From Bacteroidota bacterium (lineage in GTDB: Bacteria; Bacteroidota; Bacteroidia; Cytophagales; Cyclobacteriaceae): a DNA stretch of 43,521 nt. Every line of letters starts with the position of its first letter. Position 1 is the stretch's first letter. The notes beneath the pieces were generated by a model. It saw nothing but the letters and a program-made list of their open reading frames with translations, did no database searches and was not told the DNA's origin. The stretch lies in contig JAEYXN010000072.1 of assembly GCA_023431285.1 (NCBI GenBank), forward strand, positions 1 through 43,521. Direction: 5' to 3'. Shown here piece by piece: positions 9,372-18,191 of this stretch. A program made the position numbers and the translations under genes.

Positions 9372-9410
9372 AAAAGAGGGTGTCTCGTATGAAACACCCT
9401 CTTTTGTTTT
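9372..9410. terminator. Bidirectional intrinsic terminator
   Basis: A perfect 12-bp stem (AAAAGAGGGTGT / ACACCCTCTTTT) with a 10-nt loop. The T-rich arm is followed by GTTTT on the plus strand, and the A-rich arm gives a U tract on the minus strand. It sits between convergent maeB and the M28 peptidase gene and should serve both. Confidence 0.9.
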
Positions 9411-9425
9411 TAACCAATTCACAGG

Positions 9426-10928
9426 TTAGTCGATCGCTTTGTCCGCGGCGATACGCTCTTCCCGGTTGGCAATCTCCCATGCTGTATAGAATACAAGCTG
9501 TGCTCTCTTTAATAAATGATCAAATTCTATCTTGTCGACCTCGTCAGAAGGTTTGTGATAGTCTTCATGGATACCATCGAAATAAAAGATGATCGGAATA
9601 TTGTTCTTTGCAAAGTTCCAGTGATCAGAACGGTAGTACAACCGATCAGGGTGATTCTGATCATTATAGGTGTAATCAAAAATCAAATTCGTTGTACTCT
9701 TGTTCACGGCTTCGCTGAGCTCATGCAACTTCGATGAAAGTTTGTCCGACCCGATAACATACACATAAGGCGCGCTGTCCTTGTGCTGAGGATCACTTCT
9801 TCCGATCATGTCCAGGTTCAGGTTTACAACGGTTTTATCCAGCGGAAATACAGGATGCTGAGTGTAATAATCTGATCCGAGCAATCCTTTTTCCTCACCG
9901 GTCACTGTCATGAACAGAATACTTCTCTTAGGTCCTTTACCATCTTTCTTTGCCTGAGCAAATACTTTCGCCAGTTCCATCACGGCTACAGTTCCTGATC
10001 CGTCGTCATCGGCACCGTTGTTGATCTTGTCTTCACCCGAAGTTTCCATACCGATGTGATCGTAGTGGGAAGTGATTACCAGAACTTCGTCTTTCTTCTC
10101 CGTTCCTTCGAGATATCCGAGGACGTTCTCCGTCTTCAGCACAGACACTTCCATTTCAACCTTGTATTGCAGGGAAGCAGGCTTGATTTTAGGAAGCGGC
10201 TTCCTGGCAGCATCGGCTTTTGCGGCTTTAGATAATTTTTCTGCTGATTGTCCTAACAACTTTGGCGCGACATCAGGCGAGATGAAAAATACACCGGTCC
10301 CGGGTTTGTTCTCAGGTTTATTGACCGAGAGCATTCCATTGGAAGTATAGTTCTTGAATTGAGCCATCAGCATTTGGAAAGTCGTAGCGTCATCGCTATA
10401 CAGAAGTACCAGCTTTGCTTTCTTTTCACGGGCGAGTGCGATAGGAGTGCGGAATCCATCTCCAGGCACATTCACGACCACGGCTTTGCCCTCTACGTTA
10501 ATCTGGTCGAAGTCTTCACGGCGGCCCTGTCCTGCAAAAACAACTTGCACGGATTCTTCGCCTTCACTGGCAGAAGCACCGTAATAGACGATCTTATCGA
10601 AGTTATTAAAGGTTTCCTTTCCGGCCTTTATATAGACATCCTTTGGCCTGGATGTGTACAGGTGAACCGGTTGGAAGTAATCCCCTGATACAGGGCCGGC
10701 AAGACCAAGCTCTTCAAAATGTGATTTGATAAACGCGGCGGCCATTTTCTGACCCCTCTTCCCGGTCTCACGGCCTTCGAGCGCATCAGATGCCAGGATT
10801 GTAAGATTGCCTTTCAGACTCTCTTTGGTCATCTGATCGGCGTAAGGTCGCGCGCCCTGTAAATCCTGAGCACGTGATTGGATAGCGGCGCCCACGATGA
10901 CGACCGCCAAAAGGTATTTCAGCTTCAT
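9426..10928 (-). CDS. Secreted M28-family zinc metallopeptidase
   Basis: This 500-residue protein has a signal peptide (MKLKYLLAVVIVGAAIQSRA), which sets the start at 10928. A longer open frame to 11042 exists, but its extra 38 residues would bury the signal sequence. A PA-like insert (about residues 110-250) precedes the peptidase domain. The five expected metal ligands of M28 aminopeptidases are visible in order: SHYDHIG, NGADDDGSGT, TGEEKGLLGS, NLDMIGRSD and the final His around SDHWNFAKNNIP. The family removes N-terminal amino acids from peptides. Secretion suggests a role in peptide scavenging from the periplasm or exterior. It ends at a shared terminator with maeB and is divergent from gcvP. 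Confidence 0.92.
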   Translation of the reverse strand: MKLKYLLAVVIVGAAIQSRAQDLQGARPYADQMTKESLKGNLTILASDALEGRETGKRGQKMAAAFIKSHFEELGLAGPVSGDYFQPVHLYTSRPKDVYIKAGKETFNNFDKIVYYGASASEGEESVQVVFAGQGRREDFDQINVEGKAVVVNVPGDGFRTPIALAREKKAKLVLLYSDDATTFQMLMAQFKNYTSNGMLSVNKPENKPGTGVFFISPDVAPKLLGQSAEKLSKAAKADAARKPLPKIKPASLQYKVEMEVSVLKTENVLGYLEGTEKKDEVLVITSHYDHIGMETSGEDKINNGADDDGSGTVAVMELAKVFAQAKKDGKGPKRSILFMTVTGEEKGLLGSDYYTQHPVFPLDKTVVNLNLDMIGRSDPQHKDSAPYVYVIGSDKLSSKLHELSEAVNKSTTNLIFDYTYNDQNHPDRLYYRSDHWNFAKNNIPIIFYFDGIHEDYHKPSDEVDKIEFDHLLKRAQLVFYTAWEIANREERIAADKAID

Positions 10929-11071
10929 AAATGAGTTTTTCAGAAGGCGCAATATGGGAAGGATTTTTCTGATATATAAATGTGTTTGCTGAGCGGGGGA
11001 GGGATCCGTTCCGCCGGTAGTCATAACGGAATTTTTTCCCATGACGCCGGCATAAGCCTGACGTAAATATT

Positions 11072-11079
11072 TAATTTTG
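11072..11079 (+). promoter_or_regulatory. Possible -7 box of gcvP
   Basis: TAATTTTG matches the Bacteroidota -7 consensus TAnnTTTG exactly and lies 60 bp before the gcvP start. No TTTG is present at the expected -33 position, so the assignment is weak. I see no glycine riboswitch in this leader. Confidence 0.3.
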
Positions 11080-11139
11080 TAGCCTTACAGACGTTTGGCC
11101 CTCATTATCTGCCTAACCTTTTGAAAATCAAATCATTCA

Positions 11140-14031
11140 ATGAAAATAGACTCGCAGTACGCAGAAAAGTTCGAATCCAGGCACATTGGCCCAGATGAAG
11201 CGCAGGTGAAAGAGATGTTACAGGTGATCGGTGTGGATAGCATCGATCAGTTGATTGAAGAAACGATCCCGGCGTCCATCAGATTGAAAAGGCCACTTAA
11301 CCTTCCCGTCGCTCAGTCAGAGTTCGAATTCCTCTCTTCTTTTCAGAAAATTGCCGGCCAAAACCGGATTTTCAAATCATTTATCGGAGCAGGATACTAT
11401 AATACGATCACTCCTGGCGTCATCCTCAGGAACATATTTGAGAACCCGGGATGGTACACCGCCTACACTCCCTACCAGGCAGAGATTGCACAGGGCAGAC
11501 TGGAGGCGCTGATCAATTATCAGACAATGATCATCGATCTGACGGGGATGCAGATTGCCAACGCTTCCCTTTTGGATGAGGGAACCGCTGCGGCGGAGGC
11601 AATGCACCTTTTATTTGTTTCCCGTAAGGCGGACCGGAAGAATGCATCCAAGATGTTCGTGGACCGTAACTCCTTCCCGCAAACGATAGGTGTACTGACA
11701 ACACGCTCTGCCCCAATTGGTGTTCAGCTGGTGATCGACGATATCTCGAAGTTCGATCCGTCGGATAAAGACTATTTCGCGTTGTTCGTGCAAAACCCGG
11801 ACAACGATGGCACTATACGCGATCTCACCTCATTAATTTCTGCTTCGCATGATAACGGAATCTACGCAGTAGTTGCTGCGGACCTGCTGAGTCTTGCACT
11901 TGCAAAGTCTCCTGGAGAGATGGGTGCCGACGTTGTCGTTGGATCATCTCAACGGTTTGGTGTTCCAATGGGATTTGGAGGCCCGCACGCAGCTTTCTTT
12001 GCAACCAAAGACGAGTTTAAGCGCCAGATGCCGGGACGAATTATTGGTGCTTCGCTGGATGCCAAAGGTAATCCCGGATACCGGATGGCGCTGCAAACAC
12101 GGGAGCAGCATATCCGTCGTGAGAAAGCCACATCAAATATCTGTACCGCCCAGGTTCTTCTTTCAGTGATGGCTGGAATGTATGCGGTTTATCACGGCGC
12201 GAAAGGCTTGCGCAAAATCGCCGGACGAGTCCATGGACTTGCTATTGCTTTGAATGGAGGCTTGAAAAATCTTGGCTTCACTCAAACGAACGAGCACTTC
12301 TTTGACACACTAAAAATTTCAGGTGTCGATCAGGATGCAGTGCGGAAAGAAGCGCTCGCGAAGGAGATGAACTTCCGTTACTTCACAGATGGCTCTATCG
12401 GCATCTCTGTGGATGAAACAACTTCAGGAGATGACGTTCAATCTATCATCGAAGTATTCTCGAAAACACAGGGGAAGAAGTTTTCGTCAGTCACATTGAA
12501 TGGCAAGAGCATCGACTGGCCTTTTTCATTGGTGAGAACTTCAGAAATACTAACCCACCCTGTCTTCAATACGCATCATTCCGAGCACGAAATGCTGCGC
12601 TATATTAAAAGGCTGGAGAACAAGGATCTCTCGATGGTGCATTCCATGATTTCACTTGGCTCATGTACGATGAAACTGAATGCTACCGCTGAAATGATTC
12701 CGGTAACATGGCCTGAAATCGGAAACATCCATCCTTTTGCTCCTGCAGATCAGGTGAAAGGATATGCAACGATCCTTTCTAATCTTGAGGAGTGGCTTAA
12801 GGAAATTACCGGGTTTACCGGAGTATCCCTCCAACCGAATAGTGGCGCGCAGGGAGAGTATGCGGGCCTGATGGTTATCCGTGCGTATCACAGGGACCGC
12901 GGTGACAATGAACGAAATGTTGCCTTGATTCCCGCTTCTGCACATGGAACGAACCCTGCCAGCGCTGTGATGGCGGGTATGCAGGTCGTTGTGGTAAAAT
13001 CTGATGAAGAGGGCAAGATCGACGTCGCAGATCTGAAGGCGAAGGCGGCGCAGTATAGCAAGACGTTATCATGTCTGATGGTTACTTATCCATCGACTCA
13101 CGGTGTATTCGAAGAGTCTATTACCGATATCTGCCAGACGATCCACGAAAATGGCGGTCTTGTGTATATGGATGGCGCCAACATGAACGCACAAGTGGGT
13201 CTTACTTCGCCGGCGAATATCGGCGCAGACGTATGTCACCTGAATCTTCATAAAACATTCTGTATTCCACACGGTGGTGGCGGCCCTGGAATGGGGCCAA
13301 TCTGTTGCAATGACAAATTGAAACCTTATCTGCCAGGACACACAGTTGTGAAAACCGGAGGAGATAAAGGAATACAGGAAGTCTCTGCTGCACCATGGGG
13401 AAGCGCGAGCATCCTTGTTATTCCATACGCATACATCGCGATGATGGGTTCTGAGGGATTGACGAATGCAACGCGTTACGCGATCCTCAATGCGAATTAC
13501 ATGAAAGACAGGCTGAAGAAACATTATCGGATTCTTTATACCGGTCACAAAGGTCATTGCGCCCATGAGATGATCGTTGACTGCCGTGACTTCAAGAAAG
13601 CAGGCATCGAAGTGGAAGATATTGCAAAGCGTTTGATGGACTATGGTTTCCACGCGCCCACGGTATCCTTCCCAGTAGCCGGTACGTTGATGATTGAACC
13701 TACGGAAAGCGAGCCGAAAGAAGAGCTTGATCGGTTCATCGATGCATTGATTGAAATCAGAAACGAAGTAAGAGAAGTCGAGGAAGGAAAATACGATCGC
13801 GAAAACAACGTATTGAAGAACGCGCCGCACACGGCCTTCGTGATTACGGCCGATGAATGGAGCTTGCCTTATTCTCGTCAGAAGGCAGCATATCCTCTTC
13901 CTTTCGTACGCGATTCCAAGTTCTGGCCTTCCGTTAGTCGTGTGGACAACGCTTATGGAGATCGAAATCTTGTATGTAGTTGTCTTCCTATTGAGGCCTA
14001 TGGAACGAAAGAAGAGCCTTCAGTTGCGTAG
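11140..14031 (+). CDS. gcvP: Glycine dehydrogenase (decarboxylating), P-protein of the glycine cleavage system
   Basis: This 963-residue single-chain P-protein decarboxylates glycine with PLP and passes the aminomethyl group to lipoylated H-protein. The N-terminal start RHIGPDEAQVKEML, the GAGYYNTITPGVI region (near residue 87) and the PLP-lysine segment NLHKTFCIPHGGGGPGMGP (Lys705) are diagnostic. Both halves that are separate subunits in some bacteria (GcvPA and GcvPB) are present and intact. No gcvT or gcvH is nearby, so the system is dispersed in this genome. The gene is monocistronic: a terminator follows 19 bp after the stop codon. Confidence 0.97.
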   Translation: MKIDSQYAEKFESRHIGPDEAQVKEMLQVIGVDSIDQLIEETIPASIRLKRPLNLPVAQSEFEFLSSFQKIAGQNRIFKSFIGAGYYNTITPGVILRNIFENPGWYTAYTPYQAEIAQGRLEALINYQTMIIDLTGMQIANASLLDEGTAAAEAMHLLFVSRKADRKNASKMFVDRNSFPQTIGVLTTRSAPIGVQLVIDDISKFDPSDKDYFALFVQNPDNDGTIRDLTSLISASHDNGIYAVVAADLLSLALAKSPGEMGADVVVGSSQRFGVPMGFGGPHAAFFATKDEFKRQMPGRIIGASLDAKGNPGYRMALQTREQHIRREKATSNICTAQVLLSVMAGMYAVYHGAKGLRKIAGRVHGLAIALNGGLKNLGFTQTNEHFFDTLKISGVDQDAVRKEALAKEMNFRYFTDGSIGISVDETTSGDDVQSIIEVFSKTQGKKFSSVTLNGKSIDWPFSLVRTSEILTHPVFNTHHSEHEMLRYIKRLENKDLSMVHSMISLGSCTMKLNATAEMIPVTWPEIGNIHPFAPADQVKGYATILSNLEEWLKEITGFTGVSLQPNSGAQGEYAGLMVIRAYHRDRGDNERNVALIPASAHGTNPASAVMAGMQVVVVKSDEEGKIDVADLKAKAAQYSKTLSCLMVTYPSTHGVFEESITDICQTIHENGGLVYMDGANMNAQVGLTSPANIGADVCHLNLHKTFCIPHGGGGPGMGPICCNDKLKPYLPGHTVVKTGGDKGIQEVSAAPWGSASILVIPYAYIAMMGSEGLTNATRYAILNANYMKDRLKKHYRILYTGHKGHCAHEMIVDCRDFKKAGIEVEDIAKRLMDYGFHAPTVSFPVAGTLMIEPTESEPKEELDRFIDALIEIRNEVREVEEGKYDRENNVLKNAPHTAFVITADEWSLPYSRQKAAYPLPFVRDSKFWPSVSRVDNAYGDRNLVCSCLPIEAYGTKEEPSVA

Positions 14032-14050
14032 TCGGCGTTAACCTTATAAG

Positions 14051-14085
14051 AAGAGGCTGTCCAAAAGGATGGCCTCTTTCTTTTT
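14051..14085 (+). terminator. Intrinsic terminator of gcvP
   Basis: A 12-bp stem (AAGAGGCTGTCC / GGATGGCCTCTT, two G-U pairs) with an AAAA loop is followed by TCTTTTT. Confidence 0.9.
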
Positions 14086-14101
14086 AGAGACACTCATTCC
14101 T

Positions 14102-14115
14102 GAACTCGCGGAAGG
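14102..14115 (+). repeat. Fragment of the 14.1-kb repeat
   Basis: GAACTCGCGGAAGG repeats the middle of the full copies that follow (same 14 bases in copies 1 and 2). It looks like the remnant of a fourth copy. Confidence 0.6.
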
Positions 14116-14142
14116 CTCGCCCCCCCTGTTAAACCGTCATCC

Positions 14143-14234
14143 AGAGCGGTGGATGTGTGTGCGCATGCGCGAGCGCTGTGTCGCGAGAACTCGCGGAAGG
14201 ACCTCCTCTATGAGGGGAGCACGTAACACATTGA
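14143..14234 (+). repeat. GC-rich 92-bp repeat, copy 1
   Basis: This copy starts AGAGCGGTGGATGTGTGTG and ends at ATTGA. It contains the perfect palindrome GCGCATGCGC (14161-14170) and the near-palindrome CGCGAGAACTCGCG. By hand alignment it differs from copy 2 at 7 of 92 positions. Confidence 0.9.
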
Positions 14235-14296
14235 TGCAGATTCATCGCAGCCAACGCACAATCCGCCCAGTGCTCAATGACGAAAGAGAAGGGAGA

Positions 14297-14388
14297 AGAG
14301 CGGTGGATGTGTGTGGGCATGCGCGAGCGCTGTGTCGCGAGAACTCGCGGAAGGACCTTCTCTTTGAGGGGAGCAAGGAACTTATTGA
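14297..14388 (+). repeat. GC-rich 92-bp repeat, copy 2
   Basis: Same length and boundaries as copy 1, with about 92% identity counted by hand. It is joined directly to copy 3: its last base is the first base of the next copy. Confidence 0.9.
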
Positions 14389-14446
14389 GAGCGGTGGATG
14401 TGTGAGCATGCGCGAGCACTGTGTCGCGAACTCGCGGGAGGATCCC
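14388..14446 (+). repeat. GC-rich repeat, copy 3 (degenerate, truncated)
   Basis: This copy starts with the same AGAGCGGTGGATGTGTG and keeps GCATGCGCGAGC and the TCGCG..ACTCGCGG core. It has lost two bases in each of two places and diverges after about 55 bp. Confidence 0.8.
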
Positions 14447-14587
14447 TGGAAGAGCCCTCCTGGCCCCAGTGGAAGATGAGAGCACAAAGAGTGGGCTCTG
14501 AGTGAGCTATGAGAGGGCTTATCTCCATTTTGGGACACTTTCTCTGTCCATGAAAACCCGAAAAAGCCAGGATCAAATCATGATCAA

Positions 14588-14622
14588 AACGAAAAAGGCC
14601 GCTCCTGGTGATGGAACGGCCT
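14588..14622 (-). terminator. Intrinsic terminator of the GAF sensor gene
   Basis: Read on the minus strand, AGGCCGTTCC..GGAGCGGCCT forms a stem with one mismatch. It is followed by TTTTTCGTTTT, about 30 bp after the stop codon of the minus-strand sensor gene. Confidence 0.85.
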
Positions 14623-14651
14623 CTGCCCTTTAAGATGATTGGATATCTCTG

Positions 14652-16235
14652 TTACTGGTATTGCTTGTTCTCTGCCAGTCTCTTCTGCATTTCTCTTTCC
14701 TTTCGAACCAGTTCTTCCTGCGTTGCCTGCAGCTCCTCCATATTCTGGCGCATCTCTTCTTCGCGCTGACGCATCTGCTCTTCGTTCATTCTGGCAACGT
14801 CAAGAAGGTTTTTCATCTTCTGTGTGTTATGAGAGTTCAGAATGGCCGACGCAAGAAACTCACCCGCCTTTTGCAGGAATTGAATCTGATGTTGTTCAAA
14901 ATCAAAAAATGAAGCAAGCTCAAATATCGCAACGGTCTGGATATCATATTTCAGGGGAACGATCAGCAGAAACCCGGGAGTGGAATCTCCAAGGCCGGAT
15001 GTGATTGCCGTGTAGCCATTAGGTATTTCACGTAAATGAATGGTCTCGCCTTCCATGAACGCCTGACCAATCAATCCATTTCCAAGGTCGACAGTTTTTT
15101 CGACGTACTTCTTTTTGTCGAACGCGTAGCATGACGCTAGTTGAAGGTGTTGATCTTCGCCTTCTCCGGTGAGTACAAACAGACTGGCTTGCTGTCCATT
15201 GAGATACCTGGTAAGATACGAGACACATTTGTCTGCCAACAGTTGCGAGTCATGCTGATGATTCCGGACCAATTCAGAAAAGGAAGCAAGTCCTTCGTTC
15301 ATCCAGTTGCGTTTCTCATCCTCGAGTTTTACGCGCTTGAGTTGTTCACGCATGTTGATAAGATCGCCGGCAAGTGTTTCCGCGTTGAGTGACCTGTTGG
15401 TATCATTCAATCCGACCCACTCAACATCGTAATTATTACCCGCCATGCTCTTGACGAAATTGGAAGCCTTGCGCGTGTTTTCAATTGTCTGTGCAATGAT
15501 TTCCTTGGCAGAGAGTTCTTTTTCATTACCGGAATTAAAAACATATTTCCTGTCGTTTTCAGCCACCTCTGTGAGCAGGCGCTGGCGTCCACTTCTTTCT
15601 TTCTGGATTCGTACAACGATCAGGAACAGCAACGGAATACTGAATATTGCCATCACCCATTGAAGGATCCGGTTGGTGTTCATCGCTGCTTCATATTCAC
15701 CTTGAGCCTGTCTGAAAAGATTATCCTCAAATTTCTCGAGAGGCTGCTGGAAGGCGGCGTACACTACCCACAGATCGTAGCCTTTGTCTTTTTCAAGCAT
15801 AGCAGAAAACTCCTCCATGTTATCGAGATCTACCTGCTCAACCATTTTTGAAGACCAGGCCATGTAAGATTCCAGCTCTTTTTTAAGGTTGTAAAACTCC
15901 TGAATGTCGGGGTAATTCTGGCGCTTGAGAAGTGCTTCGAGCTCGCTCAATTGGCGCGGAGCGGTCTTTGAAAGATTTGTGAAGGGGTCCAGGAGCACCG
16001 GTTTTTTGGTAAGCGCATATCCGCGAACTCCAAGGTCAATGCCGTGCACAATGCCGGACATGATTCCGTCTGTCTTGGATTTTACGTCTTCCACCTCGTC
16101 GCGGAGCGCATTGTTGTGTTCGATGATCCAATTGTTACGGGTGAAAATGGCGAGGTTTATGATCTGGAGAAGGGCGATTGCATAGACTCCAATGACAAAC
16201 CACTTCTCAGAAAAGAATTTTTTGATCAGGTTCAC
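14652..16235 (-). CDS. Membrane sensor protein with extracytoplasmic (CHASE3-like) and GAF domains, no output domain
   Basis: This 527-residue protein has two membrane segments (about 10-30 and 190-210). They flank a helical extracytoplasmic domain of about 155 residues whose GVRGYALT motif is typical of CHASE3. After the second segment come a helical linker, a GAF domain (about 325-460, ending FFDFEQHQIQFLQKAGEFLA) and a C-terminal Glu/Gln/Arg-rich coiled coil (about 470-525). I see no kinase, cyclase, EAL or methyl-accepting motif, so it cannot signal by itself in a known way. The protein looks complete: the stop codon is followed by a terminator. It is probably one half of a hybrid sensor or a partner for a separate kinase (inference). 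Confidence 0.85.
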   Translation of the reverse strand: MNLIKKFFSEKWFVIGVYAIALLQIINLAIFTRNNWIIEHNNALRDEVEDVKSKTDGIMSGIVHGIDLGVRGYALTKKPVLLDPFTNLSKTAPRQLSELEALLKRQNYPDIQEFYNLKKELESYMAWSSKMVEQVDLDNMEEFSAMLEKDKGYDLWVVYAAFQQPLEKFEDNLFRQAQGEYEAAMNTNRILQWVMAIFSIPLLFLIVVRIQKERSGRQRLLTEVAENDRKYVFNSGNEKELSAKEIIAQTIENTRKASNFVKSMAGNNYDVEWVGLNDTNRSLNAETLAGDLINMREQLKRVKLEDEKRNWMNEGLASFSELVRNHQHDSQLLADKCVSYLTRYLNGQQASLFVLTGEGEDQHLQLASCYAFDKKKYVEKTVDLGNGLIGQAFMEGETIHLREIPNGYTAITSGLGDSTPGFLLIVPLKYDIQTVAIFELASFFDFEQHQIQFLQKAGEFLASAILNSHNTQKMKNLLDVARMNEEQMRQREEEMRQNMEELQATQEELVRKEREMQKRLAENKQYQ

Positions 16236-16335
16236 TGTTTGCTAGATTAAAGGTTTGGGCGGCGCAAGCCAGTATTGTCCAAACAAATTACCTTTATTTG
16301 GTAACTTCAAATAACCTTATTTATCAGATTCATCC

Positions 16336-16812
16336 GTGACGTACCATTATCCTGTGAAACTCATTTTTCTAATACTGTTTCTTCTGTCATCGACTGTGCT
16401 GAGCGCGCAGAAACTTTCCTATACGGGCTTCCCATCGGTGGTCTGGCCGAAGCTTTACAACGTCAGCTATACCCGCACAGAGGAAAAAGGCATTGAATAT
16501 GAAAAACCGGTCTTTACCAAAGAGGTCAGGGCACTCGATGGGAAAGTGGTCACACTTCCGGGGTTCCTCGTGCCTTTTGACGGCGGGATGAAAGCAAAAC
16601 GATTTATGCTTTCATCCCTTCCCTTGAATGCCTGTTTCTTTTGCGGCGTTGGTGGACCGGAGACCGTCGTCGAGGTTTTCAGTGTTAAGGATGTAACTTA
16701 TACAGACAAACCTGTGCAGGTGACCGGCACGCTAAGGTTGAACGATTCAGATCCCGACCGCCTCATCTACACGCTTGAGAAAGCTGAATTCCTTGGCGAG
16801 ATTGATTTCTAG
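16336..16812 (+). CDS. Secreted DUF3299-like protein with CxxC motif
   Basis: This 158-residue protein has a cleavable signal peptide (hydrophobic core LIFLILFLLSSTVLS, likely cut after SAQ). The mature part resembles the DUF3299 family: a beta-rich domain with VTLPGFLVPFDG followed by LNACFFCGVGGPETVVEVF. Cys100 and Cys103 form a CFFC motif that could bind a metal or form a disulfide. The function is unknown. The start is a GTG at 16336; a second in-frame GTG at 16354 is an equally possible start and would keep the whole signal core. It is divergent from the GAF sensor gene. Confidence 0.75.
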   Translation: MTYHYPVKLIFLILFLLSSTVLSAQKLSYTGFPSVVWPKLYNVSYTRTEEKGIEYEKPVFTKEVRALDGKVVTLPGFLVPFDGGMKAKRFMLSSLPLNACFFCGVGGPETVVEVFSVKDVTYTDKPVQVTGTLRLNDSDPDRLIYTLEKAEFLGEIDF

Positions 16813-16881
16813 CCTGACGACATATTTCGCGCAGGCATCTCATTATTATGTAACTTCACCTTACTCATTAACCGAGATGCC

Positions 16882-17796
16882 ATGGCGTTCCTCTTTGACT
16901 CGTTTGCCGGATGGAAAGAATATTCCATCCAAAACAACATGAACCTTTGGGAGGTTGTTGTTGAATACGAGACCACGCAAAAGAACCGCGAGCCTGCGCA
17001 GATTTTCAGTGGCCTGGCCCAGGCCTGGGAAGTAATGAAAGATGCGGTCCGCACAGGTCTTGAAGAAGAAACCGTTTCCCGCTCCGGCATGATTAACAAC
17101 GGAGCAAAGAAAGTCTACAGGCATCCCACCAGTGTTTTATCTCCCCAATTTCAAAAACTCATAGCCCGGGCGTTGGCTGCAAAGGAAGTGAACAGTTGCA
17201 TGGGTCGCGTTGTAGCTGCTCCTACCGCTGGGGCAAGCGGGATTATGCCCGGAATCCTTGTCACACTTCAGGATATCCATAATATATCTGACCCGAAAAT
17301 TGTTGAGGCCATGTTGATCGCGGCGGGTGTGGGATTGATCATGGAACAAAAAGCATCTATTGCGGGAGCGGTCGGAGGATGCCAGGCCGAAACAGGTACG
17401 GCCGCAGCGATGGGTGCCGCAGCTATTGTTTTTTGCCTGGACGGCGATGTGGATCAAATCCTGAACGCTGTAGCGATCACTGTCCAGTGTATGCTTGGGC
17501 TTGTGTGCGACCCGGTGGCCGGGTTAGTCGAAGTGCCATGTGTGGTACGAAATGCAAGTGCCGCTGCTATTGCAAACAGCTCAGCACAAATCGCAATTGC
17601 ATCCGTAAGTAGCGTCATTCCCGTTGATGAAGTGATTGAAGCGATGGGTGAGATCGGCGCAAGCATGGAGACCCGCTACAAAGAGACAGCGCTTGGAGGT
17701 CTCGCCGCAACCAGGACAGGCCAGGCTATTGCCCGAAAGGTTCTTATTCACGACATAGAAATTCTACCCGACCAACCCGAAGAAAATCCTTCATGA
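16882..17796 (+). CDS. sdaAA: L-serine ammonia-lyase, alpha-type catalytic domain
   Basis: This 304-residue protein matches the alpha chain of iron-sulfur L-serine dehydratase, which converts L-serine to pyruvate and ammonia. Diagnostic segments are VVAAPTAGASGIMPG, GAVGGCQAETGTAAAMGAA and CDPVAGLVEVPCVVRNA, which carry the cysteines expected to ligate the 4Fe-4S cluster. The beta chain domain is absent and not encoded next door, so it must lie elsewhere or be dispensable. The stop codon overlaps the start of the next gene (ATGA), so the two are co-translated. Confidence 0.93.
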   Translation: MAFLFDSFAGWKEYSIQNNMNLWEVVVEYETTQKNREPAQIFSGLAQAWEVMKDAVRTGLEEETVSRSGMINNGAKKVYRHPTSVLSPQFQKLIARALAAKEVNSCMGRVVAAPTAGASGIMPGILVTLQDIHNISDPKIVEAMLIAAGVGLIMEQKASIAGAVGGCQAETGTAAAMGAAAIVFCLDGDVDQILNAVAITVQCMLGLVCDPVAGLVEVPCVVRNASAAAIANSSAQIAIASVSSVIPVDEVIEAMGEIGASMETRYKETALGGLAATRTGQAIARKVLIHDIEILPDQPEENPS

Positions 17797-18191
17797 TGGA
17801 ATTCTGTCCCTACATTACATTTGAAGATTCCTGCGGGAAAGCGCTGCAGTTCTACAAACACTGCTTCGGAGGAGAGATAGTATTCATTCAATACTATGAC
17901 AGCAATGGTCACAACCCTGATGCCAAAGGCAAAGTAATGCATAGTGAATTCCGGTCTGGCAATATTCACCTGATGGCCTGCGACAAGTCTCCTGAACAGA
18001 AACTTCACCAAGGCACTAATATCACGATGTACATCAGCCTTGACAGTGAAACGGAACAGCGTAAAATTTTCACGAAGCTCTCTGAGAATGGTGTTGTTCA
18101 CATGCCTTTGGAACCCACTGTATGGGGATCACGTTTAGGTGTACTTACAGATCAATTCGGCGTTCATTGGATGCTCGTCGTTAACAACTGA
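17793..18191 (+). CDS. VOC-superfamily protein, PhnB/YjdN-like
   Basis: This 132-residue protein has the vicinal-oxygen-chelate layout of PhnB-like proteins: PYITFEDSCGKALQFYKHCFGGE at the start, VMHSEFRSGNIHLMACD in the middle and WGSRLGVLTDQFGVHWMLV at the end. Family members are small metal-binding or glyoxalase-like proteins, often without known substrate. It overlaps sdaAA by 4 bp. Translational coupling suggests co-expression but does not by itself give a function. The end abuts the stop of the convergent membrane-protein gene, with no terminator hairpin between them. Confidence 0.85.
   Translation: MMEFCPYITFEDSCGKALQFYKHCFGGEIVFIQYYDSNGHNPDAKGKVMHSEFRSGNIHLMACDKSPEQKLHQGTNITMYISLDSETEQRKIFTKLSENGVVHMPLEPTVWGSRLGVLTDQFGVHWMLVVNN

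Larger units (their letters stand above)
14086..14587. other. Gene-free region holding a repeat cluster
   Basis: About 500 bp with no credible gene. It holds one fragment and three copies of a GC-rich repeat (entered separately), plus unrelated sequence between 14235 and 14296 and from about 14460 to 14587. Open frames here on both strands run through the repeats and translate to Arg/Cys/His/Ser-rich peptides without any protein-like pattern. Confidence 0.75.

Noticed and set aside
13069..13830. Long minus-strand open frame opposite gcvP (253 codons)
   Set aside because: It lies wholly inside the intact gcvP coding sequence on the other strand and shows no recognisable protein pattern.
14143..14446. 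Possible CRISPR array
   Set aside because: There are only three copies about 90 bp long, two of them directly joined, so there are no regular spacers, and no cas gene is near.
14069..14479. Open reading frames through the 14.1-14.5 kb repeat region on both strands
   Set aside because: They translate the GC-rich repeats into Arg/Cys/His/Ser-rich sequence without domains or signal, and every strand gives a similar frame; best explained as by-products of the repeat.
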